A DNA stretch of 64,000 nt. It comes from Bradyrhizobium sp. 164. GTDB lineage: Bacteria; Pseudomonadota; Alphaproteobacteria; Rhizobiales; Xanthobacteraceae. Positions 10,831 through 21,413 of the stretch are shown here, in pieces (the stretch's first letter is position 1; every line of letters begins with the position of its first letter). Both the position numbers and the translations under genes were made by a program. The DNA lies in assembly GCF_023073715.1 (NCBI RefSeq), contig NZ_JADPKA010000001.1, positions 124,001 to 188,000 of the forward strand. The letters are read 5' to 3'. The notes under the pieces were generated by a model. The model made no database searches. It saw nothing but the letters and a program-made list of their open reading frames with translations, and was not told the DNA's origin.

Positions 10831-11205
10831 TCAATCGAGACGGAAGATCTTTCGCCCAACCGCTACAATTTCCCGGTCGGTCGGAGGATTACTTGTCTCG
10901 ACGTGCAGGGTGAGATCCGGCCTGTTCACTCTCAGGAAGTTCATCAGCTCGGTCTTCTCGGTTCCCGGTCCGATGATCAGCAGATCAGTGCAGCTACTCA
11001 GCGCCCGACCTACCCTGACGACAAACGTCGGATCGTCATTCACGGCAGAGCCAGTATGCGCTTTGCAATCAAGACGCTGGGGCGCCAAATGCGCGCGTAC
11101 GGCCGTCGCGCTGACGCCCGTTAAACCTATGGAGAATATCTTAGCAATGAGGTGGTCGATCCACACGACCGCGTGCGAATGAATCTGAGTTGTCATGTCG
11201 CTCAT
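10831..11205 (-). CDS. Small eRF1-like ('translational machinery'-type) protein
   Basis: A protein of about 124 aa with SHAVVWIDHLIAKIF near the N-terminus, DLLIIGPGTEKTELMNFL in the middle and SDREIVAVGRKIF-type sequence at the end (here PPTDREIVAVGRKIF). This is the pattern of small bacterial proteins, common in Bradyrhizobium, that resemble one domain of release factor eRF1 and are often named 'translational machinery protein' or host-attachment-like. Biochemical function is unknown. The start at 11205 (MSDMTTQ) fits the family better than the open extension to 11289. No operon partner. The usual histidine-rich middle of the family is reduced here. Confidence 0.65.
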   Translation of the reverse strand: MSDMTTQIHSHAVVWIDHLIAKIFSIGLTGVSATAVRAHLAPQRLDCKAHTGSAVNDDPTFVVRVGRALSSCTDLLIIGPGTEKTELMNFLRVNRPDLTLHVETSNPPTDREIVAVGRKIFRLD

Positions 11206-11367
11206 GAATGGATTCCATTGTATTTCGTGATTCACCTGTCCGTCGGAGCGCAAGCCCGCACGCAAATTTCCTGCGGCTGACGATGCCAATCATGGCTCAA
11301 GTGATCAGCGTGAACCGACTCGCTACGTTGATGTAGCCGGGAACAGATCGCGTTGACCGTGAGCGCT

Positions 11368-13347
11368 TTACAGGTCCAAAACCTCATGCCGCACGCTGCC
11401 TCTTGACGGCCGTGGGCGGATGCACGCGGCTGTCCTTGGTGGAGGTGAGAATGAAGGGGACTGGGCAGGTCTTGCCCGGGACAAGCTTCTGATAGGGCGA
11501 GTAGGCCTCGATCCATCCGCGCTGCTCGCGATGGCGGGATCGCCATCCCGACTTGGTGAATCGAAGCATGTCGAACAGCGCCACCTGCACGATCGCTGCG
11601 TTGAAGAGGTCCCGGCGCTGAGTAATCGCGGTGCCCACCAGCAGACCTTCCTGGCTGGCGCCGACCACGCCCAGTCGGCGCGGAGAGGTGACCTCCGGCG
11701 GATTAGGTCCTTCGCAAAGGCGATGAAATGATCCCATGTCCGCTGCTTCGTTGCCGCTTGGGCCGACTGCTCGTGCCATCGCGGTCCAAACTCGCTGCCG
11801 CGCAGGTCCGCGACGACATATGCATTGCCCTGCTCGGGCCAGCGCCGCCCCACCGCTCCCGCATAGGATGGCAGGAGCGAAGCCTGGAATCCGCCATAAC
11901 CATTGAGAAGGGCTGCGATCTCCGCTCCGAACCTCGCGTTCTTGGGACGCACCAGAAAGTAGGGAATCCGGGTCCCCTCCAGCGAAGTGGCCTCGAACTG
12001 CTCCGCAACATACCTGGACGCGTTGAACTTCGGAGGTGTCGTCCTCAGTATTTCAAGCCATTCGCTCGCCGCGTCGAAGTACCAGAGGGAGGTCGGCCCC
12101 GGATAGTTGGAGACGGTGAACAGCACCACGTCCGTTTCTTCGCTAGCGGCAGAGAGGCTGACGTTCTCGTTCGTAGGGAGCGGGATCGGCGTGGCCCGCC
12201 AAGTGCCCTGGTCGTACCTGTAGGTGAATGCCTTGCTCTGAACATTGTCAGGGATCGCCAGGATCAACAAGTTCTTGGTGACCGCGAACCCGCTGAGCGC
12301 TTGCCGAGGCTCGGGCTCGAAGACGAGCGATGGCATCGCGCGCAGCGGATCTTGCTTCCATTTGTCCAAGCCATATGAGATCATCGAGCCGGCCGCAAAG
12401 CGGGTGCTGCCGGACAGTATCCAGTCTTCATTGAGCGTCACGAGCAGGCGGCCACTGACGATGCCGCTGATGTTCGCTTTCTTTGGCAGGTTTAGCTTGA
12501 TCGGTCCGTTGGGCGCAAAGAGTACATACTCCTGCCCGAAGAAGCTTATGGCGCGCATGGCGCCAGCCGCATGAACTTTGCCTTCATTATCCCGCAGCAC
12601 GAAGGGCGCCGCCACGGCATCGGTCGGCTCCCCACGGAAGACCTCGCGCGCTCGAACGAGCGGCTGAGCGCGCTTGAGCTCCCTCAAGAGGAAAGGGCAG
12701 CCAACCTGCGTCAGGGTCCGTTCTCCCCAATCGCGTGCAGTGAGGACCGTGTGGCGGTCGACCCAGCTGACGGCCTGCTTTCCCTCCAGAAGAGCGAAAC
12801 CGGTCGTGACGAAGGCGTTGGCGTCCGGGTCGAACTCTCGGACGAGCACAGCGTCCTTACCGCCATCAGAAAATTGGACGAGGCACAGGCGCACTTGGGG
12901 CGGCAGGCAGGTAGTGCCTTTAAAGACCCAGCTTTTCTTACCCGCGACCGCCAGCGCGTCAATATCGAGGATGGTCTCCCAGTGCGGGTCCTGGCCGCGA
13001 TAGCTGTCAAGCGTAGTACGCCGCCAGATGCCGCGCACGTGGTTCTCGTCCTGCGAGAAATTGCTGAGACCCCGCCGTTCCAACGAAACATAGGAAATCC
13101 GGTCTTTGGCCTGAAGGATGCTGATGGCCTCCTCATAGAAGCGGCGATTGCGGGGATCTGATTGGAGCGCGCCGAGCGTCTTGTCATTCTCGGCGCGGGC
13201 CAAATCCAGTGCGCGTGGCTCTTCGATTTCCTCGAGGCAAAGGAAGGAATCGTCCACCCGGGCCGCAGCGGCCCACTCCTGGGGCACCGCCGTGAAGGAC
13301 AAACACGTCAGCGAGAGCAACACGGCGGCGAGGAGCGAGTGTTTCAT
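11368..13347 (-). pseudogene. Prolyl oligopeptidase-family (S9) pseudogene
   Basis: It begins MKHSLLAAVLLSLTCLSF, a signal peptide, followed by EEIEEPRALDLARAENDKT, a classic prolyl-oligopeptidase entry. A long beta-propeller region follows, then LLNGYGGF and VVADLRGSEFGPRWHEQ at the start of the hydrolase domain. Around 11700-11720 the frame shifts: the neighbouring frame continues with RRLGVVGASQEGLLVGTA (nucleophile Ser in GAS) and PFILTSTKDSRVHP (the Asp region). The gene then stops early, and the catalytic His region is missing. The enzyme would have been an exported serine peptidase for short proline peptides. Frameshift plus truncation argue for inactivity. Confidence 0.75.
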
Positions 13348-14099
13348 GGGAGTAATCCTGGGCTGGGTGGGCCGCCCGGCTCGCGCGACTTGCGAGCTGG
13401 CCGAAAGCGGACAGAAGACGTACATTCGGTTTCGACAGCGGTCATGGGCGGGACTGTGCCCGCCGGTCCGAACGAAGCAAGCAGCGTGCCGCCTGAAAAT
13501 TGGCGGTTCTCCAGCCGCTCGGTCGCGCCCCTTGGCTCAAACCTGACAATGCAGTGTTAGCTTCGAAAGTATTGTGATGAGCTTTACACTACTCACCGAT
13601 GGAGCAGAGGTGCCCTGCTCTGGCATTTCACAGACCGGTCCGTAATCGCGCTAGAAACATTTATGGCGCGCCTAACTTGCAACGGCACGTGCTCAAGAAA
13701 GGCCCTCGCGCGGAGAATTTGCCGCTGGTTGGTGCAGCGAGCGCGAGCACATGTCAGCACGGCGCGTCATAATGCGGAGGATCCAGTGACAAGCCCGCCG
13801 AGACGCCAGTCGTTCTCGCAATTCGCAGGCATTGCACGAAGTGACTCGCACTCCGCGGGATCGATCATAATCATTTGCAAGCGCTACGCACCCTTAGGCC
13901 CACATACCCAATCACCTGCGCAGGTTCCGTCGGGTAACAACAAGAACTGGCTCCACCGAATCAAGCACAGGCTCTCGACTTTCGTCAAAATCGTCGGGGC
14001 AGCGTCTCTTGATTGTTCATTAAGAGCGGCCACCAATGGTGATCCGCTACTCACCGACCTCCGAGATCGATGGGGCGTGCCAGGGAGAGGTTGGTCTTA
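13348..14099. other. Intergenic stretch
   Basis: No recognisable gene. A short palindromic stretch (GAGCAG...CTGCTC near 13602-13621) is too small to interpret. The long plus-strand frame from 13663 only becomes protein-like after about 14140. Confidence 0.3.
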
Positions 14100-14379
14100 C
14101 CGGCGGGCAACAAAACCCGGCTCGGCCACACCGGGCGGGCCAATTATCAATGCCTTCAGGGTGACTGCCCAGAACGGCATCAACTTCTCCAACGCTCATC
14201 AAACCGTGGACAGTTCCGGGTACCCAGTGACGGAATACATCCGCCACAGCCTCAGCCGCGAAGGCAAACTCACGGTGCGGGCCTCAAAGCTGGTGGCCGG
14301 GCCGGCCAAGATCATGAACCAGGGGGAATTGGTCTGCGAACTGCGGAACGGCGCGAAGTTCGTCTTGAAATTGGAATGA
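14100..14379 (+). pseudogene. Hypothetical protein, C-terminal fragment
   Basis: The end of a plus-strand frame reads like a folded beta-rich protein (VTAQNGINFSN, then VTEYIRHSLSREGKLTVRA, then GELVCELRNGAKFVLKLE) and stops at 14379. Upstream of about 14140 the frame loses protein character, so only a C-terminal part seems to survive. I do not recognise the family and can say nothing about function. Confidence 0.25.
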
Positions 14380-14739
14380 GGCTTGAGCCGTTCTTAGCCG
14401 CGTCGGAATGTGACAGGTATCCCCTTCGGCACGCACCGATGACAACTTCGATCGGGCTACATTACCTGAGGAGCGCTAGTGACCAGGATGCCCAGTTCGT
14501 TCGTGCTCACCGCTGCCTGCGCACATCGATGGATTCCGGCGGTAAAGCCGTTCGCGCGCGGCTCCGCGTTCGCTCCACTCATCCTAATCTAAGTGGATCG
14601 CATGCCGCCTGAAGAACGGCTGTTTGGGAGGCGGTGACGTTGTCTCGAAATCCTGATCAGGTTGCCGTAACGATCCTTTAGACTCCTTCTCGGAGCCATT
14701 TTGGATAACGCTCATCGCGGTGTCATCAAGCGCAACGAG

Positions 14740-15480
14740 AGGCGCTAGGGCGAACACATCTGCGCAACTGAGTTGGTGCAACTCCATAGGTAAGGCGCTG
14801 GGTCAGCGCTGGTTCCGCAGCGGCCGCGACCAGCTCGACAGCCTGCTCGACGAGGCGGCGCGCGCGAACCTGTCGGCGCGTGAGACGCTGATCCTACTGT
14901 GCGAGCGCGAGATCGCGCGCAAGGATCATCGCCGCATCGAGATGGCGCTGAAGCTCGCACACTTCCCGGCCGTGAAGGAGCTTGCTGGCTTCGACTTCGA
15001 GGCGCAGCCGTCAATCGATCCAAAGCAGATCCGCGATCTTGCCGCGTCACGTTGGATAGCCAACGGAGAGAACGTGCTGCTGCTCGGCCCGCCAGGCGTA
15101 GGTAAGACGCACTTGTCGATCGCTCTGGGGCGAGAGGCGATCCTGATACACCGTGCAGTTCACCACTGCGACGACGCTGGTCGCAGGCCTTGCCAAGGCG
15201 CACGGCGAGCGACGCCTGGACGAGAAACTGCTCGCGCTGTCGAAGCCAAAGCTGCTCATCGTCGACGAACTCGGCTACTTGCCACTTAAACCTGACGCGG
15301 CGCATCTGTTCTTCCAACTGGTGAGCCGGCGCTACGAAACCGGCGCCATGCTGATCACGTCGAACCGCAGCGTTGCTCCTCGGCGACGCCATCCTGGATC
15401 GCCTCGTTCACAACGCTCACCGCCTCCAACTCTCCGGAGAAAGCATGCGAAAGCAGAACGGCCGCAACCAAACTCTTGGC
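14740..15480 (+). mobile_element. istB: IS21-family IstB helper ATPase, frameshifted
   Basis: IstB is the AAA+ partner of the IS21 transposase. The frame shows the N-terminal helical part (LLDEAARANLSARE, CEREIARKDHRRIEM), Walker A (LLLGPPGVGKTHL) and, after a shift near 15140, Walker B (LLIVDELGYLPLKPDA) and SRRYETGAMLITSNRS. A second shift near 15375 leads into an ending (LGDAILDRLVHNAHRL, then GESMRKQ) that belongs to a different IstB subgroup from the front. This suggests recombination between two IS21 elements. No istA lies upstream. Confidence 0.75.
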
Positions 15481-15539
15481 GTCAACCCAAACCCCTGAAC
15501 CAATCACCATGTCGGTCAAAGCCGCTGCTCACCATCAGC

Positions 15540-15866
15540 AAATGCGCACAGGTGACCTTAGCGGACGACGCGCTGGTGATCGTCCCGGGTCTTCAAATCG
15601 GAATGCTGGCCGAGAAAGTCTGCAACCTCGGCCTAGACCGCCTGGGCAAGCAGGACACGCGCCCCATTGCGCAAGACTTCTGTGAGTTGATCGTCGAAGA
15701 TTCCAGGCTGAATCAGATGGATGACGTTATCGTTGGACAAGGCATATCGCTCCTTCGGTGGAGAAGTGGAGGCCTCAAGCACCCCCACGATATGCCGCCC
15801 TTTCCGATTCCCGCCGTCACCAACTTTGGGCGATAGCTCTTTTGGTTCTTCACGGACGACTATCAT
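15540..15866 (-). mobile_element. IS256-family transposase, N-terminal fragment
   Basis: The minus-strand frame has NVIHLIQPGIFDDQLTEVL, then RNGARVLLAQAV, continuing after one in-frame stop with AEVADFLGQHSDLK. This is the characteristic start of IS256/Mutator-type transposases. The DDE core is absent. It lies directly between the IS21 remnant and the effector gene, so it may mark a deletion end. Confidence 0.65.
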
Positions 15867-15888
15867 CTATTGCTCGATCTTTTCCTCC

Positions 15889-18806
15889 CTATTCCAGGAA
15901 AACGTGAATGTCGTTCTGCTTGCCTGATCGCCCCAGAGTGGCCGTGTAGGGCACATCATGAATCCTGATGTGGGTCTGTGGTCGGTCCGGGCTCGGCAGC
16001 ACGTTATGCCAGTGCATTCCGCGCCGGAGGTTCTCCGGCGCCGGTTGATTGCCGTGTTGCCAACTCGGAGGGACGAATCCTCCTAAGTCTTGCGCTGGCG
16101 GCATGTACTGTGGCGCGAAGATCGATGTCCCGAAGCTTTGCTCCCATGATGGTGGCGGATTGACGCTTTGCACTGGCGAATGGGCGGGTAACGACAAATC
16201 CTGCCAGAAGTTCGCTGTATTCCAGCTGTCGGCGGGAGGCTGGCCGGCTTGATCCACTCCACGCCAAAACTCTGGCGAATCGACAAATTGCGTTGAGGGT
16301 CCCGGTCGATCCGCTATCGATGTCCCGAAGCTTTGCTCCCATGATGGTGGGCTTGGCGGATTGACGCTTTGCACTGGCGAATGGGCGGGTAACGACAAAT
16401 CCTGCCAGAAGTTCGCTGTGTTCCAGCTATCGGCGGAAGGCTGGCTGGCTTGATCCACTCCACGCCAAAACTCTGGCGAATCGACAAGTTGCGTTGAGGG
16501 TCCCGGTCGATCCGCTGCAGCCGCCGCTCGCGCACTGCTGGGAGCGGTCCTCAAACGTCGTTGGAGTTGCTGCCGATCGGCGACGAGGTTGTCGAGGTGC
16601 AGCACGGCTGGCGGCCGTCTTTGCGCCAGTCGCCTAACAAGCGCCCGCGTGCCGTCAACCACGAAGACTCCGCAATCCCAACCGTTCCCCTGCCGGGTCA
16701 TGCGGACAGGCTCCAGACGCGTACCCAGCCTTTGTGCGCCATTTTTGCAAGCTTGTCGTTGTATCCTAGGAAGGAGTCATAGTGATAGGCAACCGGCCGT
16801 TCCCGGTCGCTGCGATCAACGAACAGCAGCGACCAATGGGTGCCACGACGATGACGATCCGTAGCACTGGCATCGTTCACTGGCACGAACAGGAAGTCGG
16901 CTGTGTCGTTACCGTTCTGATTATGGACGACGCGCTGGAATGCGCTTAGCGCGACGCTCTCGGGGCCCAAGCGCAGATGATAATTGGCTATGAGGGGATC
17001 CACGAACCGCGTCCGGGCGGCGAGATCTGGATTGTTCCCCTGCAACTCCTGTTCCAGGAGCTCGTAATCCCTCTGGATATGCTCGTCGCCCAACCAATCC
17101 TTGGGGCCAAGCGATAATTCGCTGCGGCCTTGAATCGATGGATCAACCTGCTGCAGCGGCCAGGTTGATCCGAACCCGGTAGGTTGATCCAAGCGGCCCT
17201 CCGGACCGGCCGATTCCCGCCCACTTGCCTGCTGAGGGGACAACCCCGACGCCGCGTTCGCCTCAACGACCTGTAGGTACTGCCCAAGCCGCTTGAGACC
17301 CACGGAAAATCCTCTGAGGGCTTCGGTGCAGTCTCGGAAGTCTTGGTAATCTATTTTTAACGACCATTTCTGCTGATCACTGCCGTTGAGACGGCTCGCT
17401 ATGCTCTCCCTACCCCTTGTTTGCAGCCAATCACTAAACCTACGTTGATTTATGGCCATATTCCGGACAGCTTTCCTCTGGGAAGTCGAGTCCTGTCCGA
17501 GCTTGCTCAGCTCTTCGTTGGCCAAGCCATCAATCATGCGGGCGTCGTCGGGATAAGGATAAGGATGATGATGCTTCAATTGGGGCTCGGTGCCTAGATA
17601 CTGCCGAAGCCGATCGAAACTCACGACCACTTTTCCCTCGGCTTTGGTAAAGGCCCTGTAATCCTCCATCAACGACCGTTGCTGCTGATCACTGCCGGTG
17701 AGTCGGCTGACTATGTTCCCCCTACCCTCCCTTTGGAGCCAATCACTAAACCTACGTTGTTTGCTGGCCCGTTCCGAGACACCTCTCCTCTGGGAAGTCG
17801 AATCCGATCCCAGCTTGTTCAGCTCTTCATTGGCCAGGCCATCAATGAGGTGGGCGTCCTCGGGATAAGGATAATGTATTTGGCGCCCCATCAGGCGCGG
17901 CCCGGGCCCGACGGCTTGGAGTTCTTGCTCGTTGGGCGCGAACCTCCTGAAATGAGACAGTGCCGACTTGAGACGGTTATGATTGTCCCCACCGCCCGCC
18001 CTGTAATCCGTGATATCAGCGGCTAGTGACTCTGGATCGTTTAAAAGCCGAGAAGCCATCGAACCCCTGTTCTCTGCTCGGAGCCAACGAGCAAACCCCC
18101 TAAGAAGCCCTAAATTGGTCCTGAGGGTACCATCGCAAACCCTTCCGTCCCCTCGGCCGGTACTACCGTCGGGGAGAATTTCATATCCTCGGACTGCTTC
18201 CGCGAACTGCTCGATGCGGGCCTCGTCTTCGGGATGCATGTCCTGGCCAGCGGGGCGACCACGCTTGGCGAAATCCATCCGAAGCTCTGAAGAGGCCACC
18301 TCGGACGTCGAGCCGCCGGACGACTTTTCGCCACCACTTCCTCCGAAGACTTTGCCGAACCCTGACTTAACACGAGAAAACAGTCCACGGCTTTTGCTAT
18401 CCTTCGTCCGCGCCGCAGGCTGCGGTTCCGATGGCGCTGTGTAGCGCGTGCTACTGAACAACTGGTCACGCAAGCTAGACTGCGAGGCCGTCGCACCCGC
18501 GCCAAGGTGAGCGCTAGGAACATCGACACTGTGACGCGTGCTGCTGAACGAGTTGTCCCGCAGGTTGGACCTTGGCCGCATTCGCATCGAACCACCAACG
18601 TCCGTACGCTGGATGTTTTCATGCGACCGTGCGGCTGGAGTGTCGGGGGAACTAACCCCGGAACTCTCCTCAGCAGAGCGGAGTTGCAGCTCGCCCAATT
18701 GCTGCTCGAAGCCAGCTTGATCTGCAGGGTCAACGTCGGTCTGTTGCCGCTGCAGCTCGGCGTACCAGCGCATCCAATCGTCCGGATTGTTATAGACGGG
18801 TTCCAC
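15889..18806 (-). pseudogene. NopD/XopD-like type III effector (SUMO protease), frameshifted
   Basis: The GTG at 18806 (AGGGAG upstream) begins a 702-residue frame. It has a Ser/Arg-rich N-terminus and three related helical modules of about 110 residues (each with YPYP-DA---IDGLANEEL and QRRFSDWLQ-type sequence). A C48 ubiquitin-like protease domain follows: LSLGPKDWLGDEHI, the catalytic His in GTHWSLLFVD, and the acidic residue in AYHYDSF. Near 16735 the frame shifts and the domain finishes in the next frame (RQGNGWDCGVFVVDG, with the Gln and nucleophile Cys). That frame continues through two long repeats to 15889. NopD and Bel2-5 of bradyrhizobia and XopD of Xanthomonas remove SUMO from host proteins. 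As read, the protein would lack its Cys, so it is a pseudogene unless the shift is an error. A tts-like site lies 500 bp upstream. Confidence 0.8.
16120..16516 (-). repeat. Two tandem ~197-bp repeats in the effector C-terminus
   Basis: Two nearly identical units, beginning at about 16120 and 16315 with ATCGATGTCCCGAAGC, encode about 65 residues each (DRPGPSTQ, FWRGVDQA, FWQDLSLPAHSPVQSVNPP). The DLSLPAH segment resembles plant EAR repression motifs reported in this effector family. The high identity implies a recent duplication. Confidence 0.8.
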
Positions 18807-19310
18807 ACGACTCTCCCTAGATGAGGTGACTCTTCATAGCTGCCCCGCGGCCACACTCCGGTGCACTGACCACAGAGACCGGATTCAAAAAGCCGGACGT
18901 CAAGATTCGCCAAATTGAACAAAAAGGGACCGTTAGTGCCGCTCCGAGCTCGTGCATTACTCACACCTGCCCAGCCTTGGCTGCTGCAGAAGAGCGCCCC
19001 GGCTTCCTGGGCAACAGGTAACCGCTCGCCAAACCTCAAAACGATCCAGGAGAACCGAAACCCAAATACTCGCACAATCCAAAAGCCACCTGTTGCCGCC
19101 CTCCTTCCGGGCAAGTTCGCATGCGGCACATCGCGATCGAAATTGGGCCGCCCCATTGCTGATGGAAGGCGTCCGGGTTTCGATACTTGCACTGCAAGCT
19201 CTGCTTCCTCATCAGTTCTTCAGTTCAACGTCCTCACATTCGCTACAACCAACGAGCCTCTTCTAGTGATTGACGCTTCAGAGCGAAGTCCGCATGTATG
19301 ATTCAGACTG

Positions 19311-19330
19311 TACAACCTGACGCTACGTAG
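19311..19330 (-). promoter_or_regulatory. tts-box-like site upstream of the NopD-like gene
   Basis: Read on the minus strand, GCTTGA-N3-CTACGTAGCGTCAGGTTGTA ends about 505 bp before the effector start. GTCAGGTTGT fits the first part of the TtsI-box consensus (GTCAGNTTNT), but the later CGAAAGC part is poor. The same 20-mer occurs at 28598-28617. Confidence 0.45.
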
Positions 19331-19777
19331 ACTTCAAGCCCCAGTGCTGTCGCGTCGAGCCTGGTTGGCTTTCATACCCGTTTCAGGATGCGGCAAATCC
19401 TCGCAGCTTGGTGATCTACCGCCGCTTCAAGGACCTTAATGCGCCAGGCGCCGCCGCCGATGAATACCAAAGACGTGTTGGCAGCGGCGTAAGCGCGAAG
19501 CTTTGGCCGTTCAGGCTTGGAAGTTCCAGGGCATGAAAGTATCGATCTGAGAGATCGGCCAGCGCCGCTTTATCGATGCGAAGTCCCCCGAACATCATAC
19601 ACCGACGCTGACCCAGCATAACGCTGCCGCGGTCGCAGCGATAGACAGCGGGTAGTCACGACTGTAAAAACCCTGACGAGGGCCTTGCAGTTATCCGCAG
19701 CATGGCGGCCGGCCGCGGTCCAGGTCTTGCGCATCCGCGCATGCCGGCGCGCAGTGTTCATGAAGCGCTTGTGACTG
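19331..19777. other. Intergenic stretch
   Basis: No gene recognised. Open frames around 19416-19833 on the minus strand look like shadows. Confidence 0.3.
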
Positions 19778-20110
19778 CCAATAAGACTGCTCGTTTTCCT
19801 CGTCATCGGCTTCTCCGCCTGGCTGCTCTTCACGCTCGCAGTCTTCGCGCTGCCCGTCTTCGCAGGCGTGACGATTGGCCTTTGGGCCTTCTACACGGGG
19901 GCCGGCGCGCTCGGCGGCATCGTGGTGGCCGTCGTGGCGGGCGGCGCGAGGTTCGGTATAGGCCAACTCGCGCTCGCCTTCGTGACGTCTACTTGGCTCC
20001 GGCTCGTGATCACCGTTGTCTATGTCGCGCCCGCCATGTTCGCCGGTTACAACGCGACGCATGGAATCGCCCAGATGGCGAAGGCCTTCGCCCACCTGGC
20101 AAATGATCTC
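19778..20110 (+). pseudogene. Multi-pass membrane protein fragment
   Basis: The frame reads PIRLLVFLVIGFSAWLLF, then LAVFALPVFAGVTIGLWA, and continues through GALGGIVVAVVAGGARFGIGQ and LRLVITVVYVAPAMFAGY to HGIAQMAKAF. It has three or four hydrophobic helices with glycine-rich turns, resembling small integral membrane proteins often encoded near plasmid transfer genes. A TGA at 19772 precedes it, and the first in-frame start is a GTG at 19868, so the true start seems lost. The C-terminus runs into unrelated sequence after about 20110. Confidence 0.45.
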
Positions 20111-20420
20111 GCGATCGTTGGCGCGACTGTCGTTACCCCTACGGCGTTCATCCGCTTTACGGCTATGGTCGCACCCGGACCAGCCGGACGGGATTTGGCG
20201 CAGGGCTACCACGTTAGCGGCGGCCATCAGGTGGGACAGATCAGGCGCCCAGAGCACTCGCGATGCTCATCCTCGATACTCGATTGAGAGCGGCCCGAGC
20301 GTCGAGGCTCGAATCATCGAGGGGTGGCCGAGCTAACGGAGATTGTTGAGACGCAGTGATCTAGACGGTGACGTCTCACGAACACGCCCGACAACTCAAG
20401 TCGTTGGGCGTATTGCTGCG

Positions 20421-20531
20421 TGTTCCAGCCGATCGTGATCACGGAGTCCAGGGCATCGTGATCACCCATTCCAGAGCATCGTGATCACCATTTCCAGCCG
20501 ATCGTGATCGCTATTTCCAGCGATGCGATCG
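20421..20531 (+). repeat. IS21-type terminal tandem repeats
   Basis: Four or five imperfect copies of a unit of about 22 bp (TTCCAGCCGATCGTGATCAC and variants) precede istA. IS21-family left ends carry such multiple transposase-binding repeats. Confidence 0.7.
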
Positions 20532-20609
20532 GGGCAATTAGGAGGCGCGCGCCGCTGACAGTCTGCCACCCGGGTAGCTTGGTCTTTTGCCTAACCGCAG
20601 AGGATCGAG

Positions 20610-21290
20610 ATGCCGACCGAGAGACTGTCCATGCGCCACATCCGTGAAGTTCTACGCCTGCACTACAGCGTCGGCATGTCGCAACGCGCCCTTGCCCGCA
20701 GCCTGGGCTTGGCCCAGGGCACGGTCAGCAAGTACCTCAACCGAGCCCGCCGCGCCGGCCTGACCTGGCCACTGCCGCCGGAGCTGGATGACGACGTCCA
20801 GCTCGAGAACCGCCTGTTTCCGCCGCCTTCTGATCGGCCCAGCGACGAGCGTCCGCGTCCAGACTGGGCGCTCGTGCATCGCGAGCTACGGCGGAGGAAC
20901 GTCACGCTGATGCTGTTGTGGGAGGAGTATTGCGACGCAAACTCCGACAGCTTCAACTATGCGCGGTTCTGCGAACGCTACAAGGAGTGGACGGGCCGCC
21001 TCAAGCCGACTCTGCGCCAGGTCCATGTCGCCGGCGAGAAGCTGTTCGTCGACTATTCCGGCCATACCATGGAGGTGGTTGACGGGCTCAGCGGCGAGGC
21101 GCGCAGCATGCAGATCTTCGTCGCCGAGCTCGGCGCCTCGAACTACACCTATGCCGAGGCCAGCTTCAACCGATCGCTACGACAAGGGATCGCTGTTGAT
21201 CACGACTCAGGTGCCCGTGTTGCAATGGCACGATGTCATTGCCGAGCCGATGACTTCATGATGCCTCCGTCTTCGAACGCTTGGTACGTC
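20610..21290 (+). mobile_element. istA: IS21 istA joined to istB by an internal deletion
   Basis: IstA transposase from its start (MRHIREVLRLHYSVGMSQRA helix-turn-helix, shown here by its core VLRLHYSVGMSQ) through the first part of the DDE domain (KLFVDYSGHTMEVVDG and MQIFVAELGASNYTYAEA). At about 21172 the sequence jumps into the IstB reading YDKGSLLITTQVPVLQWHDV, after which both proteins are lost. An internal deletion has removed the rest of istA and the front of istB. The element cannot move by itself. Confidence 0.75.
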
Positions 21291-21413
21291 GTATCCGATT
21301 GCGCAGCCGACTGATTTGTTCGTCTGAGAGCTCGATCTGTCATGGCTGGCCTTTGGCTAACTGACGACCTGCCAGCATTCCGCGCGAAAGATAATCGAAG
21401 ATTGTTTGCGGGG

